Below are positions 8,411-16,279 of a DNA stretch of 30,084 bases, one piece after another (position 1 is the stretch's first letter; each line of letters begins with the position of its first letter). The stretch is from UBA3775 sp964584255 (GTDB taxonomy: Bacteria > Bacillota > Clostridia > Lachnospirales > Lachnospiraceae). Where the stretch lies: NCBI GenBank assembly GCA_964584255.1, contig CAZOZM010000020.1:1-30084 (forward strand), given 5' to 3'. The notes under the pieces were generated by a model. That model did no database searches and was not told the origin of the DNA. It worked only from the letters and a program-made list of their open reading frames with translations. A program made the translations under genes and the position numbers.

Positions 8411-9261
8411 TTATATTTCATCTTTTTTCAGCTTGATGAACGTCATCACTAAAATTGATACCAAAAGAACCGCCGCCACACAGAAAAAATAACTCCATAC
8501 ATTTCCAATAACATCCGTGACGAATAAATAATCTATCACGTTAAGTTTTATACTCCTGTCCCCGATAAATTTTTCAACGACCGGCTGTATTTTTTTTCAT
8601 TACCATATAAAAAGCAAAATTAGGAATGAGAATCATCATGCTGTACTTCTTTATGTAAAACGAAATCACATAACTCCATGTTGCCAGTAGTGAAAAGAAA
8701 CCTGAGAATAGGAGTGTGAACATCATGCGATACAGCCACGGATGATCCACATAAAAGTTTAATAATGGAATTCCCAAGGATACAGCTGAACTGTCAGCCG
8801 TTCCTGCCAGCCCTGATAACAACATATAAGTATATGCTGCTGCTCCGCTCCCTGCCGCGCCCTTGTCCGCAAAAAGAATAAAATCCATTACTGCCTCTAC
8901 AACCAAAGGTATGAATATTGACATGAAGGTACCTGCAAAACAACATATTTCATTATATATAGTAATTTACCCCCCATAATTTCTGACTGTATAGTTGATT
9001 CATTCCAAGTCTTTTGTCTTTAAAGTATGAAAATGAAAATGGGAGAAGACAAATAAATATCATAACTGTTTTTAAGAAATCCGACACATAGGAATACTCA
9101 TTTATCATTGTCGCTTCTGATACCTGAATTCCATAAACCGCATTCTGACCTGAATCTCTTATTATGTAAGCGATCATGTTAGTAAACACCAGAAGAAAAT
9201 TAATTATCGTTGCAATCCAAAATCCCTTACCATTTACCATTCTACTGTAAATTGACTTCAT
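8411..9261 (-). pseudogene. ABC-2-type permease broken by two frameshifts
   Basis: The gene starts at the ATG at 9261, with GGGGG as RBS, and is open for 102 codons. It then meets a stop in a (TA)4 tract (8954-8961). The middle part continues in a different frame (residues IFIPLVVEAVMDF...) to a stop just after an A8 tract (8590-8597 as Ts on the plus strand). The last part runs in a third frame (QPVVEKFIGD...) to TAA at 8411. Adding one TA unit and removing one A restores a single frame of 284 codons, close to the intact permease at 6037. Both lesions lie in tracts prone to slippage, so decay, phase variation, or sequencing or assembly error are all possible. Confidence 0.75.
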
Positions 9262-9299
9262 TTGAATCCCCCTCTCTATGGGATAACTCACTTAAACAT

Positions 9300-9327
9300 A
9301 TATTACACCGAACACTTTCCATGTCAA
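9300..9327 (-). promoter_or_regulatory. Promoter of the ABC exporter operon
   Basis: On the minus strand TTGACA (9322-9327) is followed by a 16-base spacer and TAATAT (9300-9305) preceded by TG. It directs transcription towards the broken permease gene and lies about 30 bases from the MarR operators, so the two divergent units may influence each other. Confidence 0.65.
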
Positions 9328-9356
9328 TTCCAATATTATAATTAAGCTAAAATAGA

Positions 9357-9410
9357 TGTTGACATCTCAACTTTACAGTGCTATCATTCCGATATGTTGA
9401 CATGTCAACA
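9357..9410 (+). promoter_or_regulatory. MarR promoter with two palindromic operators
   Basis: A perfect 16-base palindrome TGTTGACATGTCAACA spans 9395-9410. A second copy with two mismatches, TGTTGACATCTCAACT, spans 9357-9372. The promoter is TTGACA at 9359-9364 and TATCAT at 9382-9387 with a 17-base spacer. One operator therefore covers the -35 and the other covers the likely start site near 9394. This is the classic arrangement for autorepression by a dimeric MarR protein. Confidence 0.75.
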
Positions 9411-9479
9411 TTTTCGGACACCTGCACAACTTCAGGTCCGTTTATTCTATTCGCAGGGATTTATCCCGGAAAGGTTTTT

Positions 9480-9926
9480 ATGATAGATCGATTTGAAAAG
9501 TTTTCTTTGGCAATTTCAGAAATTTATCGTTACTGGCATAAGATTGCCGCCGACGTTTTAGGTGAATACAACCTGAAAAGTTCACATGCCGTTTATCTTA
9601 CAACTCTTAACCGTTTCCCCGACGGTCTTACCGCCCCAAGGCTTGCCGAGCTCTGTGGAAAGGATAAAGCCGATGTTTCCAGGATGCTTTCAATACTGGA
9701 GAAGAGAGGCTTGGTCGTAAAAAACGGAACCGCTCCAAACCGCTACCGCGGCACTCTTGTTCTTACAGAGGAGGGTTTTAAGGTTGCTTCACGAATAAGC
9801 GGCAAGGCTGCTCTGGCGGTCGAACGCGCGAACATAGGAATTTCCGACGCTGATCGCAAAATATTTAACAAATGTCTTGAAACCATAGCCGGAAATCTGG
9901 AAAAAATTTCAGAAGAGGGGCTTTAG
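9480..9926 (+). CDS. MarR-family transcriptional regulator
   Basis: The 148-residue protein has the MarR winged helix-turn-helix, with LTAPRLAELCGKDKADVSRM as the DNA-reading part, followed by the wing (LVVKNGTAPNRYRGTLVLT) and a C-terminal dimerisation helix. The ATG at 9480 is chosen because GGAAAGG lies at proper spacing and MIDRFEKFSLAI starts the family's first helix; an open frame back to 9378 would run through the operators. It is first in a unit with the two dehydrogenases and DegV, and probably represses it until a ligand, perhaps an aldehyde, fatty acid or alcohol, releases it (inference). Confidence 0.88.
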   Translation: MIDRFEKFSLAISEIYRYWHKIAADVLGEYNLKSSHAVYLTTLNRFPDGLTAPRLAELCGKDKADVSRMLSILEKRGLVVKNGTAPNRYRGTLVLTEEGFKVASRISGKAALAVERANIGISDADRKIFNKCLETIAGNLEKISEEGL

Positions 9927-9957
9927 GCATTTTTGCTGTTGTCCAAAGGAGCTATTT

Positions 9958-11232
9958 ATGAATATTTTTAAAAAAACCTACTGCAGAACATTTCAGTCTG
10001 CTTTCAGAATTGCACTTCCCCTCCTTCCATACAGAGAACCGGGGATACTGAAAAGCTGTTCAGAGCTTCCGTCTCTGCTTATTTCCCACAAAATAAAGCG
10101 CATACTAATCGTTACTGATAATTCGATTGTAAAGCATGGGTTGTTAAACGGAATAACCTCGGCACTTTGTATGTCTGACATAAATTATTCTGTTTATGAT
10201 GGGACTTTCCCTAATCCGACGAATCAAAATGTTAATTCTGCCGTTGATTTATATAATCAAAACAGGTGTCAGGCAATAATTGCCGTTGGCGGTGGGTCTT
10301 CAATAGACTGTGCAAAGGCCGTCGGAGCGTTAATTGCCAGACCCGGAAAACAGCTTAATGATCTGAAGGGTCTTCTCCGCATTCACAAAAAGACTCCCCT
10401 TCTGATTGCCGTTCCCACAACTGCCGGTACAGGAAGCGAGAATACACTTGCTGCTGTCATAACTGATCCTGTCCTGAAGCATAAATATGTCCTGAATGAT
10501 TTTGTCCTTATTCCCGACTATGCTGTTTTGGATGCTTCTCTGACACTCACACTTCCGCCATCTCTCACGGCAACCACCGGCATGGATGCTCTCACTCATG
10601 CCGTTGAAGCCTATATCGGCCGTTCGACGACTGCTGAAACAAGAGCCATGGCCTTATCGGCTTCAAAGTTGATTTTTGAAAATATTAAAACGGCCCATTC
10701 CGACGGTTCCAATCTCATAGCAAGGGAAAACATGCTTTTAGCTTCCTATCAGGCAGGCTTCGCATTTTCCCGTTCTTATGTCGGGTATGTTCACGCTATC
10801 GCCCACTCACTGGGCGGACAATACAATACTCCTCATGGTCTTGCCAACGCAATCATTCTTCCGACCGTGCTGGAGTGCTATGGCGAAAGCGTATATAAAA
10901 AGCTTTATGAAATTGCCTGTTATACCGGTGTATGCGAAAAAAATGATTCACATAAAACCGGTGCAGAGAAATTCATCTCTGCAATTCGACGAATGAACGA
11001 AGAAATGAATATTCCCTCATCAATTTCATATATTAACCCGCTCGATATAGAAACCATGGCTAAACATGCTGATAAGGAGGCTAATCCTCTCTATCCGGTT
11101 CCAAAACTTTTCTCGAGGAGGGAACTTGAAGACATATATCTGAAAATACCAGGAGGTTCTTATGCTTCCGTCGTATCTTCAAACAAAAAAATATCAAAAC
11201 ATCGGAGTATTTATGGAAAAAGAACAAATTAG
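9958..11232 (+). CDS. Iron-containing alcohol dehydrogenase
   Basis: The 424-residue protein shows the iron-ADH pattern: the dinucleotide-binding AVGGGSSIDCAKA (109-121), PTTAGTGSE (153-161) and the metal ligands D210, H214 (MDALTHAVE), H279 (VHAIAHSLGG) and H293 (TPHGLAN). It interconverts an alcohol and an aldehyde with NAD(P). AAAGGAG is the RBS, 31 bases after the MarR gene. The C-terminal tail after about residue 395 (IPGGSYAS...) overlaps the next gene, and its GGS codons double as that gene's strong AGGAGG. Confidence 0.92.
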   Translation: MNIFKKTYCRTFQSAFRIALPLLPYREPGILKSCSELPSLLISHKIKRILIVTDNSIVKHGLLNGITSALCMSDINYSVYDGTFPNPTNQNVNSAVDLYNQNRCQAIIAVGGGSSIDCAKAVGALIARPGKQLNDLKGLLRIHKKTPLLIAVPTTAGTGSENTLAAVITDPVLKHKYVLNDFVLIPDYAVLDASLTLTLPPSLTATTGMDALTHAVEAYIGRSTTAETRAMALSASKLIFENIKTAHSDGSNLIARENMLLASYQAGFAFSRSYVGYVHAIAHSLGGQYNTPHGLANAIILPTVLECYGESVYKKLYEIACYTGVCEKNDSHKTGAEKFISAIRRMNEEMNIPSSISYINPLDIETMAKHADKEANPLYPVPKLFSRRELEDIYLKIPGGSYASVVSSNKKISKHRSIYGKRTN

Positions 11233-12595
11233 TTTAATTTTAAAAAAGCAACGAGATTTTTTTGGTAGTAATGTAACTTTACCCCTGAGTTTTCGCCGTA
11301 AACAGTTAAAAAAACTTTACGACTGTATTAAAACTCACCGACAGGAAATTGAAAATGCACTTTTTCGTGATCTTGGAAAGAGTCCGTATGAAAGTTTCAT
11401 GTGCGAAATCGGGCTGGTTTTAACAGAAATAAGTTTTATGCTAAAGAACATCGGCAAATTTTCGTCCCGCAAACATGTCCATACACCACTTTCTCAGTTT
11501 CCTTCCGTAAGCTTTGTTCAGCCAGTTCCTTATGGAAATGTCCTTATCATGAGCCCTTGGAATTATCCGTTTCTTCTAACCATTGATCCCTTGGTTGATG
11601 CCATTGCAGCCGGTAATACCGCAATCTTAAAACCAAGTGCTTATTCTCCGGCCACTTCCGAAATTATTTCGCTTATAATCAGTGAATGTTTTCCACCGGA
11701 ATATGTATCTGTAATAACCGGCGGCAGGGCTGAAAACACTTCCCTCCTTGAAGAAAAATTCGACATGATTTTCTTCACCGGCTCTCAGGAAGTCGGACGT
11801 ATTGTAATGGAACATGCTGCAAAGCACCTGACTCCTGTTGTTCTTGAACTCGGTGGAAAGAGTCCTTGTATTGTTGACGAAAGTGCCGACATTCCTCTCG
11901 CTGCACGTCGTATTGTATTTGGAAAATTTCTGAACTGCGGTCAGACCTGCGTTGCACCTGACTTTATTATATGTCATGAAAGCGTTCATGAGCGCCTTGT
12001 GGAGGAGCTTAAACTGCAAATCAGAGATCAGTATGGAAAAAATCCTCTTGAAAATGATGACTACGGCTGCATTATCAATCAAAAACATTTCCAAAGGCTG
12101 ACCGGTCTTATAAATTCATGTTCTTCCGTTGCAGGTGGAAAATCCGATCCGGAAAAATCAAAAATTGCGCCTTGTCTTGCTCTGAATTCTGATTTTTCTG
12201 ACGAGGTAATGCAGGAAGAAATATTTGGACCGATTCTTCCTATACTTACTTATTCTGATTTTGACGATCTTTCATCCGTATTGAAATCACGTCCAAAGCC
12301 TCTTGCTCTTTATATTTTCAGTCACAACAGGAAACATATTAATCGTGTAATTAACGAATTTTCCTATGGCGGCGGTTGTATAAATGATACCCTGATTCAT
12401 CTTGCTACGTCTGAAATGGGATTCGGCGGTGTCGGCGAGAGCGGTATGGGTTCATATCACGGCAAAAACGGATTTGACGCTTTTTCTCACAAAAAGAGTA
12501 TCGTTGACAAAAAGACATTTTTGGATCTTCCCATGAGATATCAGCCATATACAAACAAATTTTACAAAAAACTGCTGCAGTTATTCCTGCGCTAG
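11213..12595 (+). CDS. Aldehyde dehydrogenase, class 3-like
   Basis: The 460-residue form starting MEKEQISLILKKQRDFF matches the usual opening and length of class 3/fatty-aldehyde-type enzymes. Key residues are E212 (LELGGKSP), the catalytic C246 (NCGQTC), FTGSQEVG (188-195) and SPWNYPF (114-120). It oxidises an aldehyde, perhaps the product of the preceding alcohol dehydrogenase. An alternative ATG at 11162 has an even better RBS (AGGAGG, spacing 5) and would add 17 residues; GGAG at spacing 5 also precedes 11213. Both starts overlap the upstream gene, so translation is probably coupled. A hydrophobic C-terminus (KLLQLFLR) fits loose membrane contact, as in fatty aldehyde enzymes (inference). 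Confidence 0.9.
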   Translation: MEKEQISLILKKQRDFFGSNVTLPLSFRRKQLKKLYDCIKTHRQEIENALFRDLGKSPYESFMCEIGLVLTEISFMLKNIGKFSSRKHVHTPLSQFPSVSFVQPVPYGNVLIMSPWNYPFLLTIDPLVDAIAAGNTAILKPSAYSPATSEIISLIISECFPPEYVSVITGGRAENTSLLEEKFDMIFFTGSQEVGRIVMEHAAKHLTPVVLELGGKSPCIVDESADIPLAARRIVFGKFLNCGQTCVAPDFIICHESVHERLVEELKLQIRDQYGKNPLENDDYGCIINQKHFQRLTGLINSCSSVAGGKSDPEKSKIAPCLALNSDFSDEVMQEEIFGPILPILTYSDFDDLSSVLKSRPKPLALYIFSHNRKHINRVINEFSYGGGCINDTLIHLATSEMGFGGVGESGMGSYHGKNGFDAFSHKKSIVDKKTFLDLPMRYQPYTNKFYKKLLQLFLR

Positions 12596-12612
12596 GCAAA
12601 GAAAGGATTTTT

Positions 12613-13452
12613 ATGAGCGTAAAAATTATAGTTGACTCCACAACAGATCTTACTGATGAGGTTCGTTCCCGCGTTTGCGTTGTTCCTCTTACGTTAAGAT
12701 TTGGCGAAACCGAATACATTGACGGTGTGACCATAAATCATACCGAATTCTATGAAAAACTGATCGAAAGTGATTTACTTCCCACTACCAGCCAGGCCTC
12801 TCCATCCGCATTTTCAGAGGTTTTTGAAAAAAATATTTCCGGTGATGACAGTGCTGTTGTCATTACTCTGTCCGGAAATCTTTCAGGCACTTATCAAAGT
12901 GCAGTAATTGCTGCTTCCGATTATGATAATGTATATGTTATTGACAGTGGTACTGTGGCCATCGGCACGGCTATTCTGACTGAATTTGCCCTTCAATGTG
13001 CTGACAAAGGCATGTCTGCTACGGATATTGCAGCAGCTGTTGAAGAAAAAAAGAACTCAGTATGTGTAATTGCCATGTTAGATACACTGGAATACTTGAA
13101 AAAAGGCGGCCGCATATCAACAACTGCTGCATTTGCCGGCGGACTTTTAAACATAAAGCCGGTAGTGAATATCATCGATGGTAAAATAAACATACTTGGT
13201 AAGGCACGCGGTTCCAAACAGGGAAACAATCTGCTTGTTCAGGAAATTCAAAAAGCCGGCGGTATAGACTTTTCCATGCCTATTCTTCTTGGTTATACAG
13301 GTCTCTCCGATGTACTTCTTAAAAAATACATTGAAGACAGCAAATCTTTATGGGTAAACGGAACCAATAGCCTCAGATACACCTGTGTAGGCTCGGTAAT
13401 AGGAACACATACCGGTCCCGGAGTGGTTGCCGCTGCCTTCTTTAAAGCTTAG
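12613..13452 (+). CDS. DegV-family fatty-acid-binding protein
   Basis: The 279-residue protein opens with MSVKIIVDSTTDLTDE and contains LPTTSQASPSAF (57-68), the DegV signatures. It has the expected length. DegV proteins (FakB type) bind a fatty acid and present it to the kinase FakA for phosphorylation and membrane lipid synthesis. AAAGGA is the RBS, 17 bases after the aldehyde dehydrogenase, and a terminator follows the stop. Its presence in the same operon as an alcohol and an aldehyde dehydrogenase hints that the pathway ends in a fatty acid (inference). Confidence 0.93.
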   Translation: MSVKIIVDSTTDLTDEVRSRVCVVPLTLRFGETEYIDGVTINHTEFYEKLIESDLLPTTSQASPSAFSEVFEKNISGDDSAVVITLSGNLSGTYQSAVIAASDYDNVYVIDSGTVAIGTAILTEFALQCADKGMSATDIAAAVEEKKNSVCVIAMLDTLEYLKKGGRISTTAAFAGGLLNIKPVVNIIDGKINILGKARGSKQGNNLLVQEIQKAGGIDFSMPILLGYTGLSDVLLKKYIEDSKSLWVNGTNSLRYTCVGSVIGTHTGPGVVAAAFFKA

Positions 13453-13456
13453 ACCG

Positions 13457-13486
13457 GCCGCTTTCGGTTCGGCAGTGGCTGTTTTT
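13457..13486 (+). terminator. Rho-independent terminator after degV
   Basis: GCCGCT (13457-13462) pairs with AGTGGC (13474-13479), including one G-T pair, and is followed by TGTTTTT. It closes the MarR-dehydrogenase-DegV unit. Confidence 0.6.
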
Positions 13487-13699
13487 CTCTGCTTACTTAG
13501 AGGATGGTGATTAGCCGTAAGCTCCTAAAAAACTTTCCTTACAATTATCATTTTACTTATATCCTGTCACAGCCAACACCTTTTTCGGTTGTGGTAGCTA
13601 TAAAGCTGTGTTTTGTTCTATTTATGGGTTTTAGACCTATAAATTTCATCGCTGTATAGGATACAATGGTATAAAACTATAAAAAGGATGATAATTGAT
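13487..13699 (+). other. Gap before the XRE gene, weak hairpin only
   Basis: This gap of about 210 bases holds a long-range CACAGC (13568-13573) / GCTGTG (13605-13610) stem with an inner CAAC/GTTG pair, followed by TTTTG. It might be a second weak terminator or an attenuator. No clear promoter was found for the XRE gene; TACAAT near 13663 could be a -10. An open frame from 13505 is discussed under rejected items. Confidence 0.3.
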
Positions 13700-14008
13700 A
13701 TGACTGAAAGAGATTTCTCAATTCGACTTACGAAACTGAGAGAATTGCGAGGTGTTTCTGCCCGTGATATGAGTCTGTCAATGGGACAAAATCCGGGATA
13801 CATCAATAACATAGAAAGCGGCAAATCAATGCCATCGCTTTCCGGAGTATTCTATATTTGCGAATACTTAGACATTTCTCCCAGCGAATTATTTGATATT
13901 GAAATAAGAAATCCAATGAAGGTGAATGAACTTAATTCGCTTATCAGTACCCTCACGGATGAACAGCTTAACGCCCTGATAACGGTTGCTAAAGCGTTCC
14001 GATCTTAA
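13700..14008 (+). CDS. Small XRE-family HTH regulator
   Basis: Residues 5-65 form a Cro/C1-type helix-turn-helix domain (LTKLRELRGVSARDMSLSMG, then GYINNIESGKSMPS). A short helical tail (LTDEQLNALITVAKAF) follows, for 102 residues in all. The ATG at 13700 is preferred because AAGGATGAT lies about ten bases upstream, whereas the ATG at 13688 abuts its RBS. Similar small regulators are common in Lachnospiraceae, often near mobile DNA. It converges on the small minus-strand unit at 14010-14391, whose terminator lies just beyond its stop. Target unknown. Confidence 0.8.
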   Translation: MTERDFSIRLTKLRELRGVSARDMSLSMGQNPGYINNIESGKSMPSLSGVFYICEYLDISPSELFDIEIRNPMKVNELNSLISTLTDEQLNALITVAKAFRS

Positions 14009-14009
14009 A

Positions 14010-14057
14010 AAACAAAAAACAAGTACCCTCTCTACCTGTCGGTATTGAGGGTACTTG
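14010..14057 (-). terminator. Strong minus-strand terminator
   Basis: A perfect 11-base stem, CAAGTACCCTC (14020-14030) with GAGGGTACTTG (14047-14057), holds a smaller TACC/GGTA stem. On the minus strand it is followed by TTTTTTGTTTTTT. It ends the small minus-strand unit starting near 14356. The plus strand has no T run, so it serves the minus strand. Confidence 0.85.
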
Positions 14058-14101
14058 TCGTTCCAGGCTTAATTATATTTTGTTTTTTAGGACTATCTGA
14101 T

Positions 14102-14131
14102 TTAATTAACTGTCACCGAAACACTCTGCAT
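14102..14131 (-). CDS. 9-codon ORF in the small transcription unit
   Basis: ATG at 14131 followed by eight codons (MQSVSVTVN) and TAA at 14102-14104. AAAGGGG sits six bases upstream, a strong RBS for so short a frame. It may be a leader peptide, or the surviving 5' end of a deleted gene. Confidence 0.3.
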   Translation of the reverse strand: MQSVSVTVN

Positions 14132-14362
14132 AAACATCCCCTTTGATTTAGCATCAAGTACGCACCCGGCTTCAAAAGGAAAGCCGTCAGAAGACTTTCC
14201 TTTAATGAGTCAGGGCTTTTCACGAAAATACTTCGCAGAAAAAAATGGGTTTGTATGTAGGGTTTTTCATATGAGCTTACTTGAGCAACAAGTTAGTCTA
14301 TTCTAACTTGTTGCTGTTATAAAAGCGATGATCGTGTGTTAGTCATCGCTAACTCGGTTTAG

Positions 14363-14391
14363 AGTATACCATTTGTCTGTTTACTTGTCAA
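14363..14391 (-). promoter_or_regulatory. Near-consensus promoter of the small unit
   Basis: TTGACA (14386-14391), a 17-base spacer and TATACT (14363-14368) on the minus strand, starting about 20 bases after the trmB stop. It matches consensus in 11 of 12 positions, the best promoter in this half of the window. Confidence 0.8.
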
Positions 14392-14411
14392 TAGAAAATA
14401 CTGATTTTTCT

Positions 14412-15059
14412 CTACGACACTTTTCCGGGTCTTGCAACCAGTCTGCATATCGGATTCCCCATTGCGGAAAAACGCTCTTCATACTCAGTCATTATGTTTC
14501 CTTCGTTATATTCACTGTTATGCAAATCAAAGGTTACATCCTCAGTCATCCAGCCGGCTTCCTCTGCCTGTTCCAAGGAGAAATCAAAAAGAGCTCGATT
14601 GTCCGTCTTGAATGCCACATATCCTTCGCGATTTATAAATTTCTCATATCGTGACAAAAATCTGGTGCTCGTCAGTCTTCTCTTGGCATGTCTGTCTTTT
14701 GGCCATGGATCAGAGAAATTCAAATATATTCTGTCAACTTCTTCCTTATCAAATATATTTTCTATGTCTTCTGCATCAAATCTTAAAAAGACAAGATTTG
14801 GAAGCTGTGCCTCCTCCTGCTTTTCAACGGCTCTAATCAAAACAGATGAGAATTTTTCTATTCCTATATAATTTATATCAGGATTCTGTTCCGCTAATTT
14901 AAGAATAAACTGGCCTTTTCCCGTTCCTATCTCTATGTGCAGCGGATTTGAATTTCCAAAATATTCTCTCCATTTTCCCTTGTTTTCTTCCGGATTGCTG
15001 ACAACATACTTATTTACTGCCATTTCTTCTCTTGCACCCGGTACATTTCTTAATCTCAT
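14412..15059 (-). CDS. trmB: tRNA (guanine-N7-)-methyltransferase TrmB
   Basis: The 215-residue protein has the SAM-binding motif IEIGTGKGQF (42-51), the acidic IGIEKF (65-70) and the family signature NFSDPWPKDRHAKRR (114-128). It methylates G46 in the variable loop of tRNAs using S-adenosylmethionine. Length is normal for the family. GGAGG is the RBS. It is last in a hypA-ogg-trmB operon, 18 bases after the glycosylase gene. Confidence 0.97.
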   Translation of the reverse strand: MRLRNVPGAREEMAVNKYVVSNPEENKGKWREYFGNSNPLHIEIGTGKGQFILKLAEQNPDINYIGIEKFSSVLIRAVEKQEEAQLPNLVFLRFDAEDIENIFDKEEVDRIYLNFSDPWPKDRHAKRRLTSTRFLSRYEKFINREGYVAFKTDNRALFDFSLEQAEEAGWMTEDVTFDLHNSEYNEGNIMTEYEERFSAMGNPICRLVARPGKVS

Positions 15060-15077
15060 ATAAATCCTCCACTGTAT

Positions 15078-15854
15078 TTATTGGTTTCTTTCGTAGAAGA
15101 AAGTAACCTGTTGGTAATATCCGGCATTCTTATCCTTTGTCCATTCCGGAACTTTTCCTTCATAATGATTGGAAAAAACTTTCTTCATCCATGTATCAAC
15201 AGGACAACAATTCATATGATGAAGTCCAAAAAGCAAAATACAATTGGCAACCTTAGGTCCTATTCCGTAAACGGATATCAGCTCTTTATAAGCATCTTCC
15301 GTCTGTTTGTCAAAACACAGACTTCTGCTGCCGATCTTTAATTCCTCCAAAAGCTTTATCAGATAAGCATCCCTGTAACCGAGACCACAGTTTTTCAGTT
15401 TTTCTCTTTCCTCATACATTTCCTCCGCTGTCGGAAAGAAATCCCTTTCTCCCTGTATCTCTTTTAACGATTTTGATATTCTCGGAATGTTGTTATTCTG
15501 GCTGACTATAAAGGAAACCATTGTTTCCCACAAATCCTGGTTCAAAATCCTTATTCCTCTGCCATATGCAAGTGCTTCATGAAGGTATGTGTCATCTGAA
15601 TAACTTTCTTCCATTATTTTATAATCAGTTTCCAAATCAAAATAATGCTTCCAGTATCCGACCTCTTCCTCCGGACAATTTATCTCTACATGACTGGCGA
15701 CTTCCCGTGCATAACATTTTTTTCTTCCGCTTGTTATCGAATATTCGCCCTCTCCAAGTTCACTCCACCCAAGCAGTACCTGTCCGCTGTTGTGTATCTT
15801 CTTCAGGTCAAAATATTCCTTTTGAAATTTCGTACTGCTCAGTTTTCCTTCCAT
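15078..15854 (-). CDS. OGG1-type 8-oxoguanine DNA glycosylase/lyase
   Basis: The 258-residue protein has an N-terminal OGG-like domain (FDLKKIHNSGQVLLGW, 15-30) and a helix-hairpin-helix GPD domain. YGIGPKVANC (196-205) carries the catalytic lysine K201, and CCPVDTWMKK carries the catalytic D220. Such enzymes remove 8-oxoguanine from DNA and nick the backbone. The C-terminus (YYQQVTFFYERNQ) is complete. The ATG overlaps the end of hypA by 16 bases, suggesting coupled translation. Confidence 0.93.
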   Translation of the reverse strand: MEGKLSSTKFQKEYFDLKKIHNSGQVLLGWSELGEGEYSITSGRKKCYAREVASHVEINCPEEEVGYWKHYFDLETDYKIMEESYSDDTYLHEALAYGRGIRILNQDLWETMVSFIVSQNNNIPRISKSLKEIQGERDFFPTAEEMYEEREKLKNCGLGYRDAYLIKLLEELKIGSRSLCFDKQTEDAYKELISVYGIGPKVANCILLFGLHHMNCCPVDTWMKKVFSNHYEGKVPEWTKDKNAGYYQQVTFFYERNQ

Positions 15855-16198
15855 TGTACCTCCATGTTTTCAACATAGAATTCTCTTCCGGAAACCATTG
15901 TATACTCCTCACTTCCGCAACCGGGACAGTCAACACCGTCCCTCTTCAGATCCATGGGGAATTCATACCCGCATTTGCTGCATTTGAAAGTAACCGGCTT
16001 CTTCTCAAGCTTTATATATGCACCTTCCAGAGGCGTTCCTTCCGAAAAACCATCCATGTATTTTTGGAGCCATTTTTCCTCGTAATCGTACATGCCGCCG
16101 GCAACAACCCTGATTCCGATTATACGAACCATTTTCTCGTTATCAAACTTTGATAACACTGTTTTTACAAGACCCTTTGCTATTGCCAGTTCATGCAT
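15839..16198 (-). CDS. hypA: Hydrogenase nickel incorporation protein HypA
   Basis: The ATG at 16198 gives a 119-residue protein starting MHELAIA; the amino-terminal MHE with H2 is the nickel-binding site, which decides this start over upstream GTG/ATG codons. The zinc domain has CSKCG (C73, C76) and CPGCG (C91, C94). HypA delivers Ni2+ to NiFe-hydrogenase maturation, and in some bacteria to urease. No other hyp or hydrogenase gene is in the window, so it stands alone here with DNA- and tRNA-modifying genes. Confidence 0.95.
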   Translation of the reverse strand: MHELAIAKGLVKTVLSKFDNEKMVRIIGIRVVAGGMYDYEEKWLQKYMDGFSEGTPLEGAYIKLEKKPVTFKCSKCGYEFPMDLKRDGVDCPGCGSEEYTMVSGREFYVENMEVQWKEN

Positions 16199-16279
16199 TT
16201 CCATCACCCCATCATCAACCCGAATCTATCGGTCATTTTATTACTTATAACAAAACTCTTTTCATCCATAAATCAGCTT

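Larger units (their letters stand above)
14010..14356 (-). ncRNA. Candidate structured small RNA of about 345 nt
   Basis: A near-consensus promoter (14363-14391) and a strong terminator (14010-14057) bound this minus-strand unit. The RNA would contain three clean hairpins: AGCGATGA/TCATCGCT (14324-14350), a 13-base perfect stem AGCAACAAGTTAG with its complement (14284-14315), and a 9-base AAAGGAAAG/CTTTCCTTT stem (14175-14203). A 9-codon ORF with a good RBS lies near the 3' end. It does not match tmRNA, RNase P, 6S or SRP RNA by eye. It could be a regulatory RNA, a leader with short peptide, or the promoter and 5' region left behind by a lost mobile gene. Confidence 0.5.

Noticed and set aside
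9378..9479. Longer start for the MarR gene
   Set aside because: It would translate through the operators and promoter and has no RBS.
13505..13655. Open frame of about 50 codons before the XRE gene
   Set aside because: Its ATG directly abuts the RBS-like AGAGG, the sequence is AT-rich, and it overlaps a hairpin; the predicted peptide has no recognisable pattern.
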